DNA of 64,000 nt from Paratinospora sagittata (lineage: Eukaryota > Streptophyta > Magnoliopsida > Ranunculales > Menispermaceae), in assembly GCA_035771175.1 (NCBI GenBank), contig CM069604.1:19531115-19595114 (forward strand), in the 5' to 3' direction. The notes below the pieces were generated by a model. It made no database searches. It saw only the letters and a list, made by a program, of their open reading frames with translations, and was not told the origin of the DNA. Both the position numbers and the translations under genes were made by a program. Shown piece by piece: positions 46,616-59,076 of this stretch. The stretch's first letter is position 1, and each line of letters starts with the position of its first letter.

Positions 46616-48537
46616 TATTGGCCCAGATATGTCCAAGAGTGGGGTGAATTGAAAACTTTGACAATTTAAAAACAATTGCAATGGCAGAAATGAAGTACAG
46701 AAATTAAACAAATATGCACAATCAATTTATAGTGGTTCGGCTAGTTGTGTACGTTCATTACCTAACCTCATCAGTTAGGATTTTGAACCTTATCACTAAG
46801 GGATTCTCTTACAGGTGAGAATCAAACCGTTACACCTTTCCTCAACTTACGGGTGTGAGAACAACCGTTACACTGCTCAGCTTTTAGGCGTGAGACCAAC
46901 CTATCCGAACTTATAGGTGTGGAAACTACCGTCTCTCAACTTACTGGTATGAGAAGACCTGACCTTGTTGAATATAGAATATACACTCAGTAGTTTATCT
47001 GACTACTGTTACAACCTTGATACAATATACAAGATATGAAATTGAGTACAATTGTATCCTATGAACTATTTCTCAAATTTCTCTTTTAGGAAGAATGATA
47101 TAAGTAAAAATAGTGCTGAATAATTTGAGTGAAAAACAGTTCAGACTTTCAAATCTATTTTTAGATAAAGATAGAATCTTAGCTCAGTGTGAAAATCGTT
47201 TGAATAAGTATTGATTCAAATAAAATGCTTTGAAACTAGAATAACTTAAGCTTTTTGAATCAAATGAAAAATCGACTAACTTTCAAAAAGTGTTTTAACT
47301 CAGAGAATTTTCGGTGGTCTTAACAAATTGTTAAGTGACTGTATTTATAGACTTGTAGATATGAAGTTGTTGTTCATTTGAATTTGAATTTCAAATATGA
47401 ACATTTACTAACAACAGCTAGAATATATCACGAAAATGGTAACTGCACATTTCATGAATATTTTAATTTTTGCCAGATTCACAAATAAGGAAAGTTTTAG
47501 AAGACGTGGTTCGTGAATCAGAGAATATCTCTTACAAATACAAAAAATTGATTTTGTACGAAAAGTTATTCTGAAAAGATGGTGAAAATGACGTACATAT
47601 CAGAACAACAAAAATATTTAATCTGTTGTTTTGTTCCTTTGAGGGAGCTCATAGAACATTAGCGTCCTACTGAACAATGAAGTGAGAGTGCTACTAAATA
47701 GTAAGCGTCTTGACTTACTTTGACAATTAAACGACTTAAATCATGAGGGCGCTATTTCGCAGTTAGCGTCCTGCTTTGTTTTAAAACATTACACACGAGG
47801 GCACTACTCAAGAATAAGCGTCCTGATATTTAAAAACAGTTTTAAAACAATGTTAAGTGCATTAAAGGACAGTAAGCGTCCTGAAAGTTAGTTAAGTTGA
47901 TTCTAAAGATGGGGGCGCTCCTACACAAGTAGCGTCCTGATAATTTGTTCAACTTATAACTTATTAGCGTCCTTAAAGATAGAAATCACTTAAAACGAAA
48001 AAAGAACTTCTAGCGAGCTGAAACTAAGTCAGTGTCCTGACATTCTCAAAGGTTGATAAAAGAAAGGTCTCTGCTAACAAGTAAGCGTCCTTATTAATCA
48101 GTTCAATTCAACCTTGGGCTTCCTAATATTTTATCAGCGTCCTGACTCATCAAGTCCAAAAGGGCACTGCTAAAACATTAGCACCCTAAAAGACTTTATA
48201 AAAGCGATTTTTGATTTCACAATTAAAGGTCTATAAAAATCATTGTTTCTGTTAATCAAATCAAATACTTTAGAAATCATAAGGTACAATTAAAATGTTA
48301 CGATCAAACTATGCAAACGATAAAATCATGCTGAGAGTAAGTTGATATATAGATTTTACATTCTAAGTACTGACAGACTCGAAACTTTACTTTGTGATGT
48401 TTAATAGGCTTGTGAGCACAATTCTTTGATCTTGATTCTTGGAAAATCTGAAACACTTTACAAGATCATTAGATACACAAACTGAAGATATTTGGAATCA
48501 GCAAAACATTCATATCATGGGGTTCAGTGAGACAACA
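46616..48537 (-). mobile_element. Sirevirus solo LTR inside the Tekay RT/RNase H gene
   Basis: Plus-strand ends TATTGGCCCAGATATG and GTGAGACAACA; on the minus strand TGTTGTCTCAC to GGGCCAATA, one change from the canonical CCAACA end. TTTTC at 46611-46615 and 48538-48542 is a perfect target duplication. Length 1,922 bp, like the Sire-2 LTR (1,943). It has the hairpin repeats at 46800-46960 and the array of AGCGTCCT motifs (47660-48190), all in reverse. Confidence 0.92.
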
Positions 48538-48542
48538 TTTTC

Positions 48543-49380
48543 TGGGTTTGGCAGGGTACTATTGGAAGTTTGTACAAACCTTTTCAAAGCTAGCTCCCCC
48601 ATTTACTAGATTAACCCAGAAGAACGCTCTTTTTGTGGGGACTGATGCCTGTGAAGAAGATTTTATAGAGTTAAAGAAAAATCTTACTACCGCACCTGTT
48701 TTGATACTTCTTGAACGTGGGAAAGAGTTGGTGATCTATACCAATGCATCTCATGCTGGATTGGGTTGTGTTCTGATGCAGGACAACAAAGTTGTTGCAT
48801 ATGCATCCAGATGGTTGAAAGTGCATGAGAAGAACTACCCTGTTCATGATTTGGAGTTGGCAGCAGTAGTGTTTGCTCTAAAGCTTTTGAGACATTATTT
48901 ATATGGCGAGAGGTTCACACTGCATTCTGATCATAAGGGTTTGAAGTACTTGTTTGATCGGAAGGAATTGAATATGAGACAATAAAGATGGCTATAATTT
49001 CTTAAGGATTATGATTTTGCATTAGAGTATCATCTTGGGAAAGCCAATGTTGTTGCTGATGCATTGAGTAGAAAACAGGTTGAAAGGAGCGTTGTAGCTT
49101 ATCAGATGGCCCATGAATGGCGATTATTGGAGAGGATCTCGATGATGAGTATACATTCTGTTGAACCATCTTTGGATGTATGTGCTTAGATGCGGGCACA
49201 GTTGTCGGACACCCATATTCAGAGCATCAGGTACTTGTAGCAGCATAGTCCGGATTTTTGGATGTTTGATGCTTGGGCTGACAATATTTATTGAGTTGAT
49301 TGGTCGAGAGATGTAGATGGCATTTTTAGGTTTCAAAGGAGACTATGGATTCCGTATGATCCTGAGTAGAGAGATGAGTT
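48543..49380 (+). pseudogene. Tekay element RNase H (and end of RT)
   Basis: [20 protein letters not shown] resumes directly after the target duplication. RNase [18 protein letters not shown], where the first catalytic Asp (YTDAS in the family) is Asn at 48743-48745; [21 protein letters not shown] (Glu kept); [12 protein letters not shown] (Asp kept); a TAA at 48983-48985; then [11 protein letters not shown] (49050-49080). The Asn codon is ACC-AAT where ACC-GAT is expected, a CG to CA change. Confidence 0.88.
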
Positions 49381-50588
49381 ACTCCGAGAGGCACATTGAT
49401 CACAGTACACTATTCACCCTAGAGCGACCAAATATGAAGTGTACAGTTTGGTGGTGTGGGATGAAAAAGGACATAGTTGAATATGTTCGGTAGTGTGGAG
49501 TGTGTCAGCAAGTGAAAGCTAAGCACCAAAAGCCTGGATGACAGATGCAACCATTGTCAGTTCCAGAATGGAAATGGGAGCATATCATGATGGATTTCAT
49601 TACGGGACTTCCTAGGTCTCAGGGTAGATATGATGTCATCTGGGTAATTGTTGATAGGCTTACGAAATCTGCGCATTTCCTTCCGACGAACACCAGAGAT
49701 TTCGTGGATCGATTTAGCAGATTATACCTTCGAGAGATTGTGAGACTTCATGGAGTTCCTGTTTCGCTTGTGTCAGACAAAGACCCACAATTTACTTCGA
49801 GATTCTAGCATGTGACGCAGAATCAGATGGGAACTCAGCTCCGTCTCAGTACAACATTCTACCCTCAAACGGACAGATAGTTTGAGAAGGTTATTCAGAT
49901 GTTGGAAGACATGTTCAGGTCATGTATTTTAGAATTTGGTGGGATTTGGATTGAATATCTTCATCTGTGTGAGTTTGCCTATAATAATAGCTATCAAGCT
50001 AGCATTGGCATGACACCATTTGAGGCTTTCTATGGGCGACCTTGTAGATCTCTTACTTGTTGGTTCGAAGTGGGGGAGACACAGATTTTGGGGCCAGAAG
50101 CATTGGTTTCATACACTAAGAAGATTAAGCAGATTAGGGCGAAGTTGAAGACAGCTCAGGATCGACAAAAAAACAATTTCGACAAGCGCCACAGGCCATT
50201 TGAGTTTGTTGTAAGAGATCTTGTACTTTTGAAAGTCTCTTCACAAAAAGGGTAGATGAGATTTGGCGTGAAAGGAAAGCTATCCCCTCAATTTATTGGG
50301 CCATTTAAGATACTTGAGAGGATAGGTCCCTTGGCATACAGGCTTGCTCTGCCACCTCAGCTTGCAGGTGTTCATGATGTATTCCACGTGTCCATGTTGA
50401 GGAAGTATTATGCAGACCCCACACATGTACCTATGCTTGATGTATCACGGTTACAAGTTGGGGAGGATGCTACTTGTGTGGAACAACCAATTCAGATTGT
50501 GGCTCCCAGAGTTCAAAAGCTAAGGAATAAAGAAGTTCCTCTAGTACGAGTCAAGTGGAAGTTCCATGATAACGAAGAGCAAACCTGG
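49380..50588 (+). pseudogene. Tekay element integrase and chromodomain-like tail, truncated
   Basis: The zinc-finger end CGVCQQVKAKHQKPG (49497-49540) is followed by WKWEHIMMDFITGLPRS (first Asp), VDRLTKSAHFLPT and LVSDKDPQFTSRF (second Asp), then a TAG, then FYPQTDR-TAG-FEKVIQ with the Glu kept. The C-terminal domain [39 protein letters not shown] and [11 protein letters not shown] is well preserved. The tail [20 protein letters not shown] with EQTW is the usual start of the short chromodomain-like end, where Sire-3 interrupts at 50589. Confidence 0.9.
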
Positions 50589-50814
50589 TGTCCCAATATT
50601 ACCGTAAAAAAGGGGGGTGAATTGGACTTGGCCGATTTTCGTGTTACCTTTCGGTTAATTAATTAAACAGAATATATGCACAGTAGGTAACAAGCAAAAT
50701 AATAAAGTGTAGAAAAAAAATAAATTGACACAGCGATTAATAGTGGTTTGATTCCCCTTGAACCTACTCTACAACCTGACCACCCAGGATAAAAATTTCC
50801 TAATCCACTAAAGG

Positions 50815-51050
50815 CTAGTAAACTTACGGGCATGACTAGAAGCCATACAATCTAGTGAACTTATGGGCGTAACTAGAAGCCGTATATCTAACCAACTTGA
50901 GGGTGTGGCTAGAAGCCGTATATCTAACCAACTTGAGGGTGTGGCCAGAAGCCGTATATCTAACCAACTTATGGGCGTGGCTAAAAGCCATATAGTAACC
51001 AACTTACGGGTATGGTTACAAGCCGTACATAAACAGGGTATAGTCCCGAT
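50815..51050. repeat. Tandem ~36 bp hairpin-type repeats in the Sire-3 LTR
   Basis: Six or so units of the form CTAGAAGCCGTATATCTAAC followed by CAACTTGAGGGTGTGG. The two central units are nearly identical. They occupy the same LTR position as the TTCTCACACC-GTAAGTTGAGAA units of Sire-1/2 and share the CACACCC-x(2)-AAGTTG core in reverse. Confidence 0.8.
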
Positions 51051-51983
51051 TGACTCACAAGTCAACAATACATTAAGGTTACAAATGATATGGAGAGATG
51101 TTCTAAAACATTCTCAAATTTCTAGCATACAACCTTGAATGAATAACTTCTACTATTTCAACCATAATATTTTAAGTGAAGTGCAAGGTTGAAATAGTTG
51201 TTTGCAAATACATGCAATCGATTCAAACAATGATACTGTAAGATCAAGAATTGAATATGCACGTGTATATTCAAATATTGATTCTAAAGATAATATATGA
51301 AGCACAAGAATCAATATGAACAAATGATCAAAACTTATTGATTCAAAATAAATATATGTATAATTTTGTGAATAAATATGCTCAAGTAATGATTAATATA
51401 ATCGATTCAAAACAAAATAAGTTTAGCACAAGAATCGATACTAACTAGGATATATAAAACCACTATTCAAGATGATATAATATGAAAGATCAAAAATGGT
51501 TTTACAAACACTAAACAAAAATGATTTTAAAGATAAACATAAATCAAACACAAAACCGTTTTTCAATCACAATCACAATCACACGAATCTTAAAAAGAGA
51601 TTTTACCCAACTCTTGGGCAGGATGAAGCACACAAGATTCTCCAAGGTGTGAAGGTGATTGAGAGGGATTTCACCTTCAAGGAAGATCAAGATCTACAAG
51701 ATATGTGATGAACTCACTCAAGAACAGCTTGATCAATGCTCAAGAGAAACTCACAAGTTTCTCAAAGAGTTTTTAAAGAGTAGGCGAACTATTCGGAAGA
51801 TTGAATCAAATATTCAAATGTAGGTGAACTTTTGCTATTAAAATATGTTTAATGCACTCAAGAACTTGTTTAAAACTTTGAAGAACGAAAGTATGAAAAT
51901 TGGCATAAGTTCAAGAATTTTGCAAAAATTGCTTTCAAATGAACAAAGTATGTTATTTATAGAAAAATACCAATCTGAGGCAT

Positions 51984-52242
51984 ATGAACACGTTCCTTAA
52001 TGAAAGAGCGCGTCTTTGCTTTGAAATCTGAAACTTTTCAGATTTCCCTCCAATGCAGGAGCGCATTTCTTATAAACCAATGATTTGCCCCTTTCTACAG
52101 GAGCGCATTCCTATTAAGAGGAGTGCGTTCCTTAATCCCTAATCAGAAAAATTTGAGTCTCGAGAAAAACCACAGGAGTATGTTCCTTAAACTCTGATTA
52201 GAAAAATATGATTCTTGGGAAAAAGCACAGGAGCGCGTTCTT
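51984..52242. repeat. Seven copies of a CG-rich near-palindrome (AGGAGCGCGTTCCT)
   Basis: 14-mers at 51984, 52003, 52057, 52099, 52119, 52174 and 52229, all variants of AGGAGCGCGTTCCT, whose reverse complement is AGGAACGCGCTCCT. They stand out in strongly AT-rich sequence. Confidence 0.75.
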
Positions 52243-52847
52243 TCACGTTGAAAGTGATAGACACATGATTTTTTGATAAAAATGAGTTTAAGACATTTTC
52301 AAACATATAAACCAACTTTGAAAACATTTTGGACAAGATTAAAACAAAATTGGCGAAGATAAATACATGTAAGTCAATCGATTAATACAAATAATCAAGA
52401 CATTCAATATAATATACGTAAAACTACGAAAACCATGCAAAGTTGGTAATATGAGTGCATGATAAACAATGATATAGATATGCATGATAATCATGATAAT
52501 GTATGTGCATGCATGATCAATATGATAATAGTATATGTGCATGAATATTTAATGACCTATATGCATGATTTTCAAAAAAATGCAAATCATATTATAGTTG
52601 AAACGAGTAAGGATTTGTTTACAACACTAAGATTCTAGACAAAAGATTATAGACATGAAGCTCTTGAATCTTCGTGCATTATTGTTCCATCCACACACTT
52701 TGACATGAAAGTTGAATCCATCTAATATAGCTAGATAACACTGAAACAACTCAGTTAAAGATATTAATACCATGATTAAATTGTTTGTAAGCATTAAAAC
52801 ACTTAGGACTTGGGAGAATACTAAGTGAAAAACCACTTAGGTCAACA

Positions 52848-53753
52848 ATCTCCCCCTTTTTGATGATGACAAACAATATAAACTTGATAAACAAATAATC
52901 AAATAGTATTCATAGCATGATTCTTAGGATATGAAAAGCACACATACTATGACATATTTTAAGACAAATCCAAATTGTTTTTCAAGACTCCAATAATTCT
53001 CCCCCTTTTGATATCATAAAAAATGATCTAAGAATTTTCTAAATTCTCATGAAGAAATACCTAGGACATAGCATCAAGAGCTCCCCCTTTCTAAAAGAGA
53101 TGGAGACTCCCCCTAAGTCTATGCATTCAATATTCAAGAGGATTCATGATACATAATCAAGATGAAGCACACATGAATACATAGATAATGCCACATCACA
53201 AGACAAGTCATGAGAATCTAGAATTTGAAGCACATGGAAAAATGTAAACATTATAAGTATTGGAAAAATTCAGCTTAAAAACATACATGGGCTAGCTAGA
53301 TAAGATTTAGAACAAATGCATAACATAGCCAATGAAATGTACATGTAGATGCATATACAAGATAAAATCTATAAGAAGCATCTAGACATGCAAGAATGAG
53401 AATGAGATTTGCCAATACTTATCATGTTTACATTTCATCTCAAGATGATAGGCATAAGCATGCATCAATTATACGCAAGGCCTAAGATGATATATGCTTT
53501 ATCATTTATATCAAACAAGCATAAGCATGAGCATATACCAAAAATATAGCATAAGCAAAGATTTCAAGATTAAAGCATGGCCTAACTATTTTGATTCTAA
53601 TTAGATGCAAAAGATTATTTGAAAAGCATAAGGCACCAATTAGATATCAATGTTCAAAAACATTTGATGCATATAGAATTAGAAATTCAAATGTTGCATC
53701 AATGTCATGCATAAATGGAAACGTATGCCGAAAATGTATAAATATGTGTAAGG
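52848..53753 (-). promoter_or_regulatory. Sire-3 3' non-coding region with repeated polypurine tracts
   Basis: On the minus strand: AAAAAGGGGGAGAT directly at the LTR (52848-52861), AAAAGGGGGAGAATT (about 52999-53013), AAGGGGGAGCTC (about 53080-53092) and TAGGGGGAGTCTCC (about 53106-53119). Otherwise AT-rich with no gene. Confidence 0.75.
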
Positions 53754-53758
53754 GCAAT

Positions 53759-55193
53759 TGATAAGTTGAGTTTTGGTTAGAGTTTTGCTGTCAATTTGTG
53801 AGATTTTTAGGTTCATTTAGTTAGTTTTTAGGTGTTTTTATGTGATTAGTATACTTATATGTTTTAGATGTATTTAGGTTTTATCTTAGGTTTTTATCAT
53901 GAATAAATGACTTTTTGATACATGATAATATCATAGAAGTCACATGTTATGAGTACATTTCATTTTCGTTAATACTTTGATTAATTGCATAGAATTTACA
54001 GTTGTTTATACTTTGTTTTGTAGGTAAATAAAGATCTTAAAAGTGGGTTGAAACAAAGTTCAAATGGTGTTCAAAAGAAGTCAAGAACATGTGCAAAAAA
54101 GTAAAAAAAAATTGGCTAAGTACACAAGTATTCACCAAGAAGAAACCCGAGACTGGGCACCGCGGCACAAGGGCTTGTAGAGTTGCGGGATTGCATTTTT
54201 TATGCGAGTTTTTATGCCCATTTTTGTCTTTTGACCCACTTAAGTGTGAAACACGTTTTAGGGTTGCATTTTATCATTATCAAGGATTAGAATTAGGTTT
54301 AGGGTGAAAAAGGAGGCAAGAAAGCAAGAGGAGAAAGGGCTTTGGATTGGAGGCTTGAAGGAACCAAGGACAAGAAGAAGATTAATCCACTGTCTAAGGG
54401 GGATTTTAACCTTTAATTTCAATTTCTTATGTCTTGAAATGTTTTCCTCCATTATTTTATTTCTTTTTCATCTTGTATCCATGAACATGAATATGAGCCA
54501 AACTATTAATCTAGAGGTTTGAATGATCTATATTTGATTTCATGGGTTAATATTTATGTATGTGTTATTGAATTGATTTCCGAGTTTATTTGCAATTTCA
54601 TATGCTTAATGCCTTCAATTTGCTGGCCACTAGTTGAATGAAGTTAGATTTGATTTCTTACACTCGAGAGAAGTATTATCAAATATGGGAATTTGTGACC
54701 TAGGTTAGTAGTATTAAGTCGAGAGACCTACAAAAAGCTTTGAAATCAAATAACATGAATCACAAATCTTAAGGCATGCTTGACTTGTTAGTTTACACTC
54801 GAGAGAGGGAATTAATAGGTTAAGTATAGATTTTCAAATTGACACTCGAGAGAGGTATTTGATTGGATTAGGATTCATGATTTATAAATTCAACAGTTAA
54901 TTCAATAATAAAATCTTTTGAAACCCATGAAGTAAAATATAGTGATTTCAATCATCTAGAATCTCCATTCATTGATTTATATCCATTATTAATTAATTTT
55001 GCATTAATTAGTTCAATTTATATTCCAACACATTAAATTATCCATTTTTATCACTTAAATAAAATTAAAATCTTAGTAGTTATGGGCATTATATTAGTAA
55101 AATTACTTTTCCCTGAGGACGATAATCCGACTCATCTCGGTATTATAACTTGATAATTTGTGCACTTGCGAACCAATAAAACAATCACGATCA
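53759..55193 (+). mobile_element. Athila-type solo LTR
   Basis: TGATAAGTTGAG to CACGATCA, 1,435 bp. GCAAT at 53754-53758 and 55194-55198 is a perfect target duplication. In plus orientation it shows Athila LTR landmarks (CTCGAGAGAAGTATTATCAAA and GAGGACGATAATCCGACTC, followed by ATTATAACTTGATAATTTG, the reverse of the Athila-1 pattern) and a CG module GGGCACCGCGGCACAAG (54156-54172). ORFs within it (54089-54307, 54304-54522) have no known product. Confidence 0.9.
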
Positions 55194-55198
55194 GCAAT

Positions 55199-56290
55199 TT
55201 CTTTTCAATAAATTAGGCATGTAAGAGTATGAATATGAGTATAGCCTAAGTCATGAATTCAAAGTGATGCATTTATAAGGTGTTAATCATGTATCATGCA
55301 TACTTGAATCATGTATATGTGAATCATGCATACAAAAGAGTGACACAAGCGTGATCACAATTCAAGGAAGATAGCATAAGCAAGAAAATATTTTATCTAA
55401 GTAAGACTTAGTCATGATGATACAAAAAATATAGTCGCTCATTTAGTCATAAAAGCATTCATGATATCATATAAGCATGATGATACGAGATAAGATAACT
55501 TATACACACATCAGAGCTTAATCATGAAAGCTAACATGTTCATTTTTTTTAAAGTAAATGATTAAGTTTTGTTTTGATTGAAGATGTAAGATCATTTTAC
55601 ATTTGGATTTGATTATCTTTACAGGAATGAATATAATGAAGTATGAAATTAAGCATATGATATTCATTCAAATAGAACAAATGAGATCTAAGCCTTACAA
55701 AGTTATATGAATTATGTGAAGGCTTACGTGAGTAAATTATTATTAAGAGAGAAGACATTTTAGAACAAGTCTTATTCTTAAAGAATAACTAATGATTTCG
55801 AGAGACAAAAGATTTGATTTTAATTCAAGGTCTCCAAGAAGATCATTTTTAATTTTACTTTGTTTGATCCTTAAGATATATATTTAATTAAGCTCAAAGA
55901 AAGGATTAATTTATCTTATCCTTAATAACCCCTTTTTTATGATATAACTCAAAATTATTACAAAGCCTAGGGTTATATAAGTGGGGTTTCTTTGGTTGAG
56001 ATTGAGATATAACCTTTTTGAGGTCTTCTCATAGTTGCTAAGAATTCTAAATTCTTTGACTCGGCTTGATCATCTCCAAGGAAGTGAATGAGATAATGAA
56101 TAATAATGATTGAATAATATTTGAAGTACATGTCACTCCAACTATTCAATGTCTTGTATTTTCAAATGATATATATCATTTAAATCCTAAAATACAAGAT
56201 AGGTGAACTTGAAGTGATAAACATTAGTTCTAGTCCAATTCCAAGATAATGAGCATATTGATGCATGAATTAGAGCATATTCTTAGGAAA
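55199..56290 (-). other. Sire-3 internal sequence after the solo LTR, no gene seen
   Basis: AT-rich, rich in CATGCAT/CATGAT words as is 53120-53750, so it is the same element. No open frame resembles a retrotransposon protein. Confidence 0.5.
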
Positions 56291-56293
56291 TTA

Positions 56294-57373
56294 TGTTCGA
56301 TCTATCAATAAAACCCAAAAATTCATTAAGTTCTATGATTTTTCCTCAGACTTCATAAAACTCCATAAATCTATCGATTCTATGGTCGTTTCAGGTTATG
56401 CTTATCATTTTCTAACCCGAAAAACCCTCTATCGAGTGTCGCCTTCTAAGTCTAGGATCAATCAATCCGTGATCAAGGGATCAATAGCATTAAGAGTAGA
56501 AAAACATAAAAAACTAACAACTCTATTAATGAATAATCAAAAGTTTAAGAACATGACATAGTTTCTAGTTTGGATTGATCTACACCTATAGATAGACGAT
56601 TTATTTCATAACTTGAGAGATAAAAACATGAAATAACATGATGAACATAAATGTAAAACCAGAAAAACAAAGTAGAAGGAAGGGAAAGTGTAGGAGAAAT
56701 CTTCAATGTCTTCAATCTTTCTCTTCTCCCTGTTTCCAAACCCTAGCCGTCTTTCTAGCTTTCGACAATCTTTTCTCTTCTCCTTGATGCTTTGAAAACC
56801 ATAAAAATGGTCTTTATATAGCTACAAGTCCATAAGAACTCGTCCAAGTCGAACTAGGAAAGTTCGCAACGAAATTAGAAAGTTTCTATTTTGAATCGCA
56901 CATCAGTTTTCTTTCTCGCCATTTTTCTTCTTGTCCTCCACTCCAAATCAACCTCAAGACCTTTCATCTTATATTATTTTGTATGGCGCCACGGCGGCCA
57001 GTTACGGATTTTTGCCCCTGTTTTTCCTGATTTTCTTGTGGACTTGGTCAATTTTCCACACTCCCAAGGCTTGGATGCATTTGTTTCTTCACTCTAACTC
57101 CCTTGGCTCCTCTTGCATCATGTCTTCATCTTCTCAATCATCATTTAGGACATCATAGCACCTACAAAACACATCAAACCAAGTGAGTATCATGCTTTAA
57201 TAATTTTATGAACCAACCTATAGAAATCCAAACAGAAATAATGTAAAAACACTAAAACTTGAGGAAACTATCAAATAACCAATTTTATGATAAACTAACC
57301 TAATATATGAACTAAATACCATAAAACACACCTAAAACATGCGCTAAAACATATACTAAATTCCTACTTATCA
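56294..57373 (-). repeat. Athila-2 left (3') LTR, truncated
   Basis: From TCGATCTATCAATAAAACCC to CTACTTATCA. Matches Athila-1 LTR from about 400 bases in. CG-rich module GGCGCCACGGCGGCC at 56984-56998. Confidence 0.8.
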
Positions 57374-59076
57374 AACACCCCCAAACTTAGGACTTTGATC
57401 GTCCTGAGTAAAGGGTAAACAAAACAAAAACTCAACTAACACGCCAATCATCAAACTACCATCCTATTCTCAAAAAATTAAAATTTGATTTGAAATATAA
57501 CATGTATGTCATCATCATGGCCTCTAAGATTACATTGAAAGATAATAACTCATCGGACAATTCCAAGCATGTTAGAGATGTCTAGATTTTAAATCCAACT
57601 CCTCACCTAACCTCATCTTCCATTCTCAAACACACCATCACATAGTCAATCTTATAAAACCATTAATGAAATTCATAGATAAGTGTAAGAAAGTATAAAG
57701 TGTAAGTGATTTCAAATGGATATGTATATAAAGTGAATCCCATAGGCAAATCTTTCATACTACTCTCCACTAATGTAGATCATATGCCATTTAGAATCAA
57801 TAGGTCTTTCCTAGGTTGTAATGTATGGCCAAGATTCAAAGTTAGGAAAAAATCAGAAAATTTTAGCTCAAAACACCCTAAGCACTTTGATCTTTTACAA
57901 ACATCCAAAACATTACATTTATAACCAAAAACCTAATTTCAGTACATATACCCACTTCAAATATTCAATTTTTTTTTTTTACTCAATCCCCATTCTTTTG
58001 TTTGCTTTTTTTTTCTTCATAGAATACTACACCCCAAAACTTATTTCTTTTCATATCACATAGGCATAGCATTCTTCTCTTCTCTTTTCTTTTTTTCATC
58101 ATTCATTCTTTTCATTCTCTTTTACTTTCTTTAAATCTCATAAAATAAGCAAACTTCCACCTCAATAATATTTCACTTCATCACCTTCTTTCCATACTTT
58201 TTTTTTTATTCCCCCTTTTCTTCCTTCCAAAAAGATAACACTACAACATAATCAAAGTGTATAAGATGCATAGGTTGAAAGACAAGGAATTTAAACATAT
58301 AAGGCTCAAGTAAATTAATGCATAGGTAACAAAGAGAATATCATAAAGCTCAAAATGGGTGACTAAGGATATAATAAAAAATAAGGTTGGCTATATGGCT
58401 CAAACTTATCCAAACATGGCCTAAATCATTTTCCTCATGGCATGGTCTCTAGGATTTCGCCTCAAGTGATAATTAAACTTGTTCTAGGATCAATAAAGAT
58501 CTAATATATAACTTTACTTACACAAATCTAAACCAAACAAATCATGATTCCACAAAATCAACCACACTAGACATGTAGAGAATTTTTAGCAAAGCTAAGC
58601 AAATAGTCGAATCAAGCACATAGACTTAAGATATCTCTCTACATTATCCTAGAGTCATGTTCATATATATGTTCGCCTATCATCTGCCATTTAGAAAAAT
58701 TAAAAAAATTAGAATCAAATCAAAATTTGTGAGATTATAGGACATCCTAACCTAAAACTACCACATTTTTACCATGACAAGTCAAAAAAGTAAAACTCTC
58801 CCTCCAAACTTAAAACAAGCATTGTCCTCAGTGTTTGACAATAAAAATATAAACAGAGAATGGATGGAAATAAAATAAGGAGACGTTTAGAAAACCCCCT
58901 TAAACCCGTTGAAGTCTCCACATAAGCTCTTCATCCTCTTCATGTAGCTTACATAAGGGCCCCCAAACTTGATCTAGAACCTGGGAAAAAGATAGCAAAC
59001 GACAAGTCATTAGCAAAGGTAGATACTAAACAACTAATAAAATAAATAAATAAAAACATAAAAATATAAAAGTAAC
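57374..59076 (-). other. Athila-2 3' non-coding tail
   Basis: Begins AACACCCCCAAACTTAGGAC next to the LTR (PPT on the minus strand) and follows the Athila-1 tail (27760-29400) in order. No coding frame. T- and C-rich blocks at 57965-58240. Confidence 0.7.

Larger units (their letters stand above)
39447..50588 (+). mobile_element. Tekay/Del-type gypsy element, 3' end lost
   Basis: 5' LTR (39447-40965), Met-tRNA primer site, gag, protease, RT, RNase H, integrase, and the start of the C-terminal chromodomain-like tail, in one orientation. It is split by a solo LTR at 41295-44294 (in gag) and a Sirevirus solo LTR at 46616-48537 (in RT), and ended by Sire-3 at 50589. Without these, the element in the window is about 6.2 kb. 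The rest and its 3' LTR are not seen. Confidence 0.85.
50589..52847 (-). repeat. Sire-3 3' LTR
   Basis: Plus strand TGTCCCAATATTACCG to AGGTCAACA, 2,259 bp. The GGGGGGTGAATTGGACTTGG stretch near its left end is the reverse of the TCCAATTCACCCCCC block of the other Sirevirus LTRs. It contains tandem repeats at 50815-51050 and the palindrome array at 51984-52242. Confidence 0.85.
50589..56290 (-). mobile_element. Sirevirus element Sire-3, 3' part only
   Basis: The 3' LTR (50589-52847) and adjoining internal non-coding DNA (52848-53753 and 55199-56290), read on the minus strand. No pol or env-like coding is visible. On the right it ends where Athila-2 LTR sequence begins (about 56290), and its other LTR is not in the window. 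Its LTR is a family distinct from Sire-1/2 (TGTTGACCTAAGTGG start). Confidence 0.75.

Noticed and set aside
50815..51050. Second CRISPR-like array of about 36-bp units
   Set aside because: No unique spacers; units are tandem repeats inside an LTR.
56891..57158. Two overlapping ORFs with hydrophobic N-termini that look like secreted peptides
   Set aside because: They lie wholly in the Athila-2 LTR, overlap in different frames, and have no counterpart in the other Athila LTRs.
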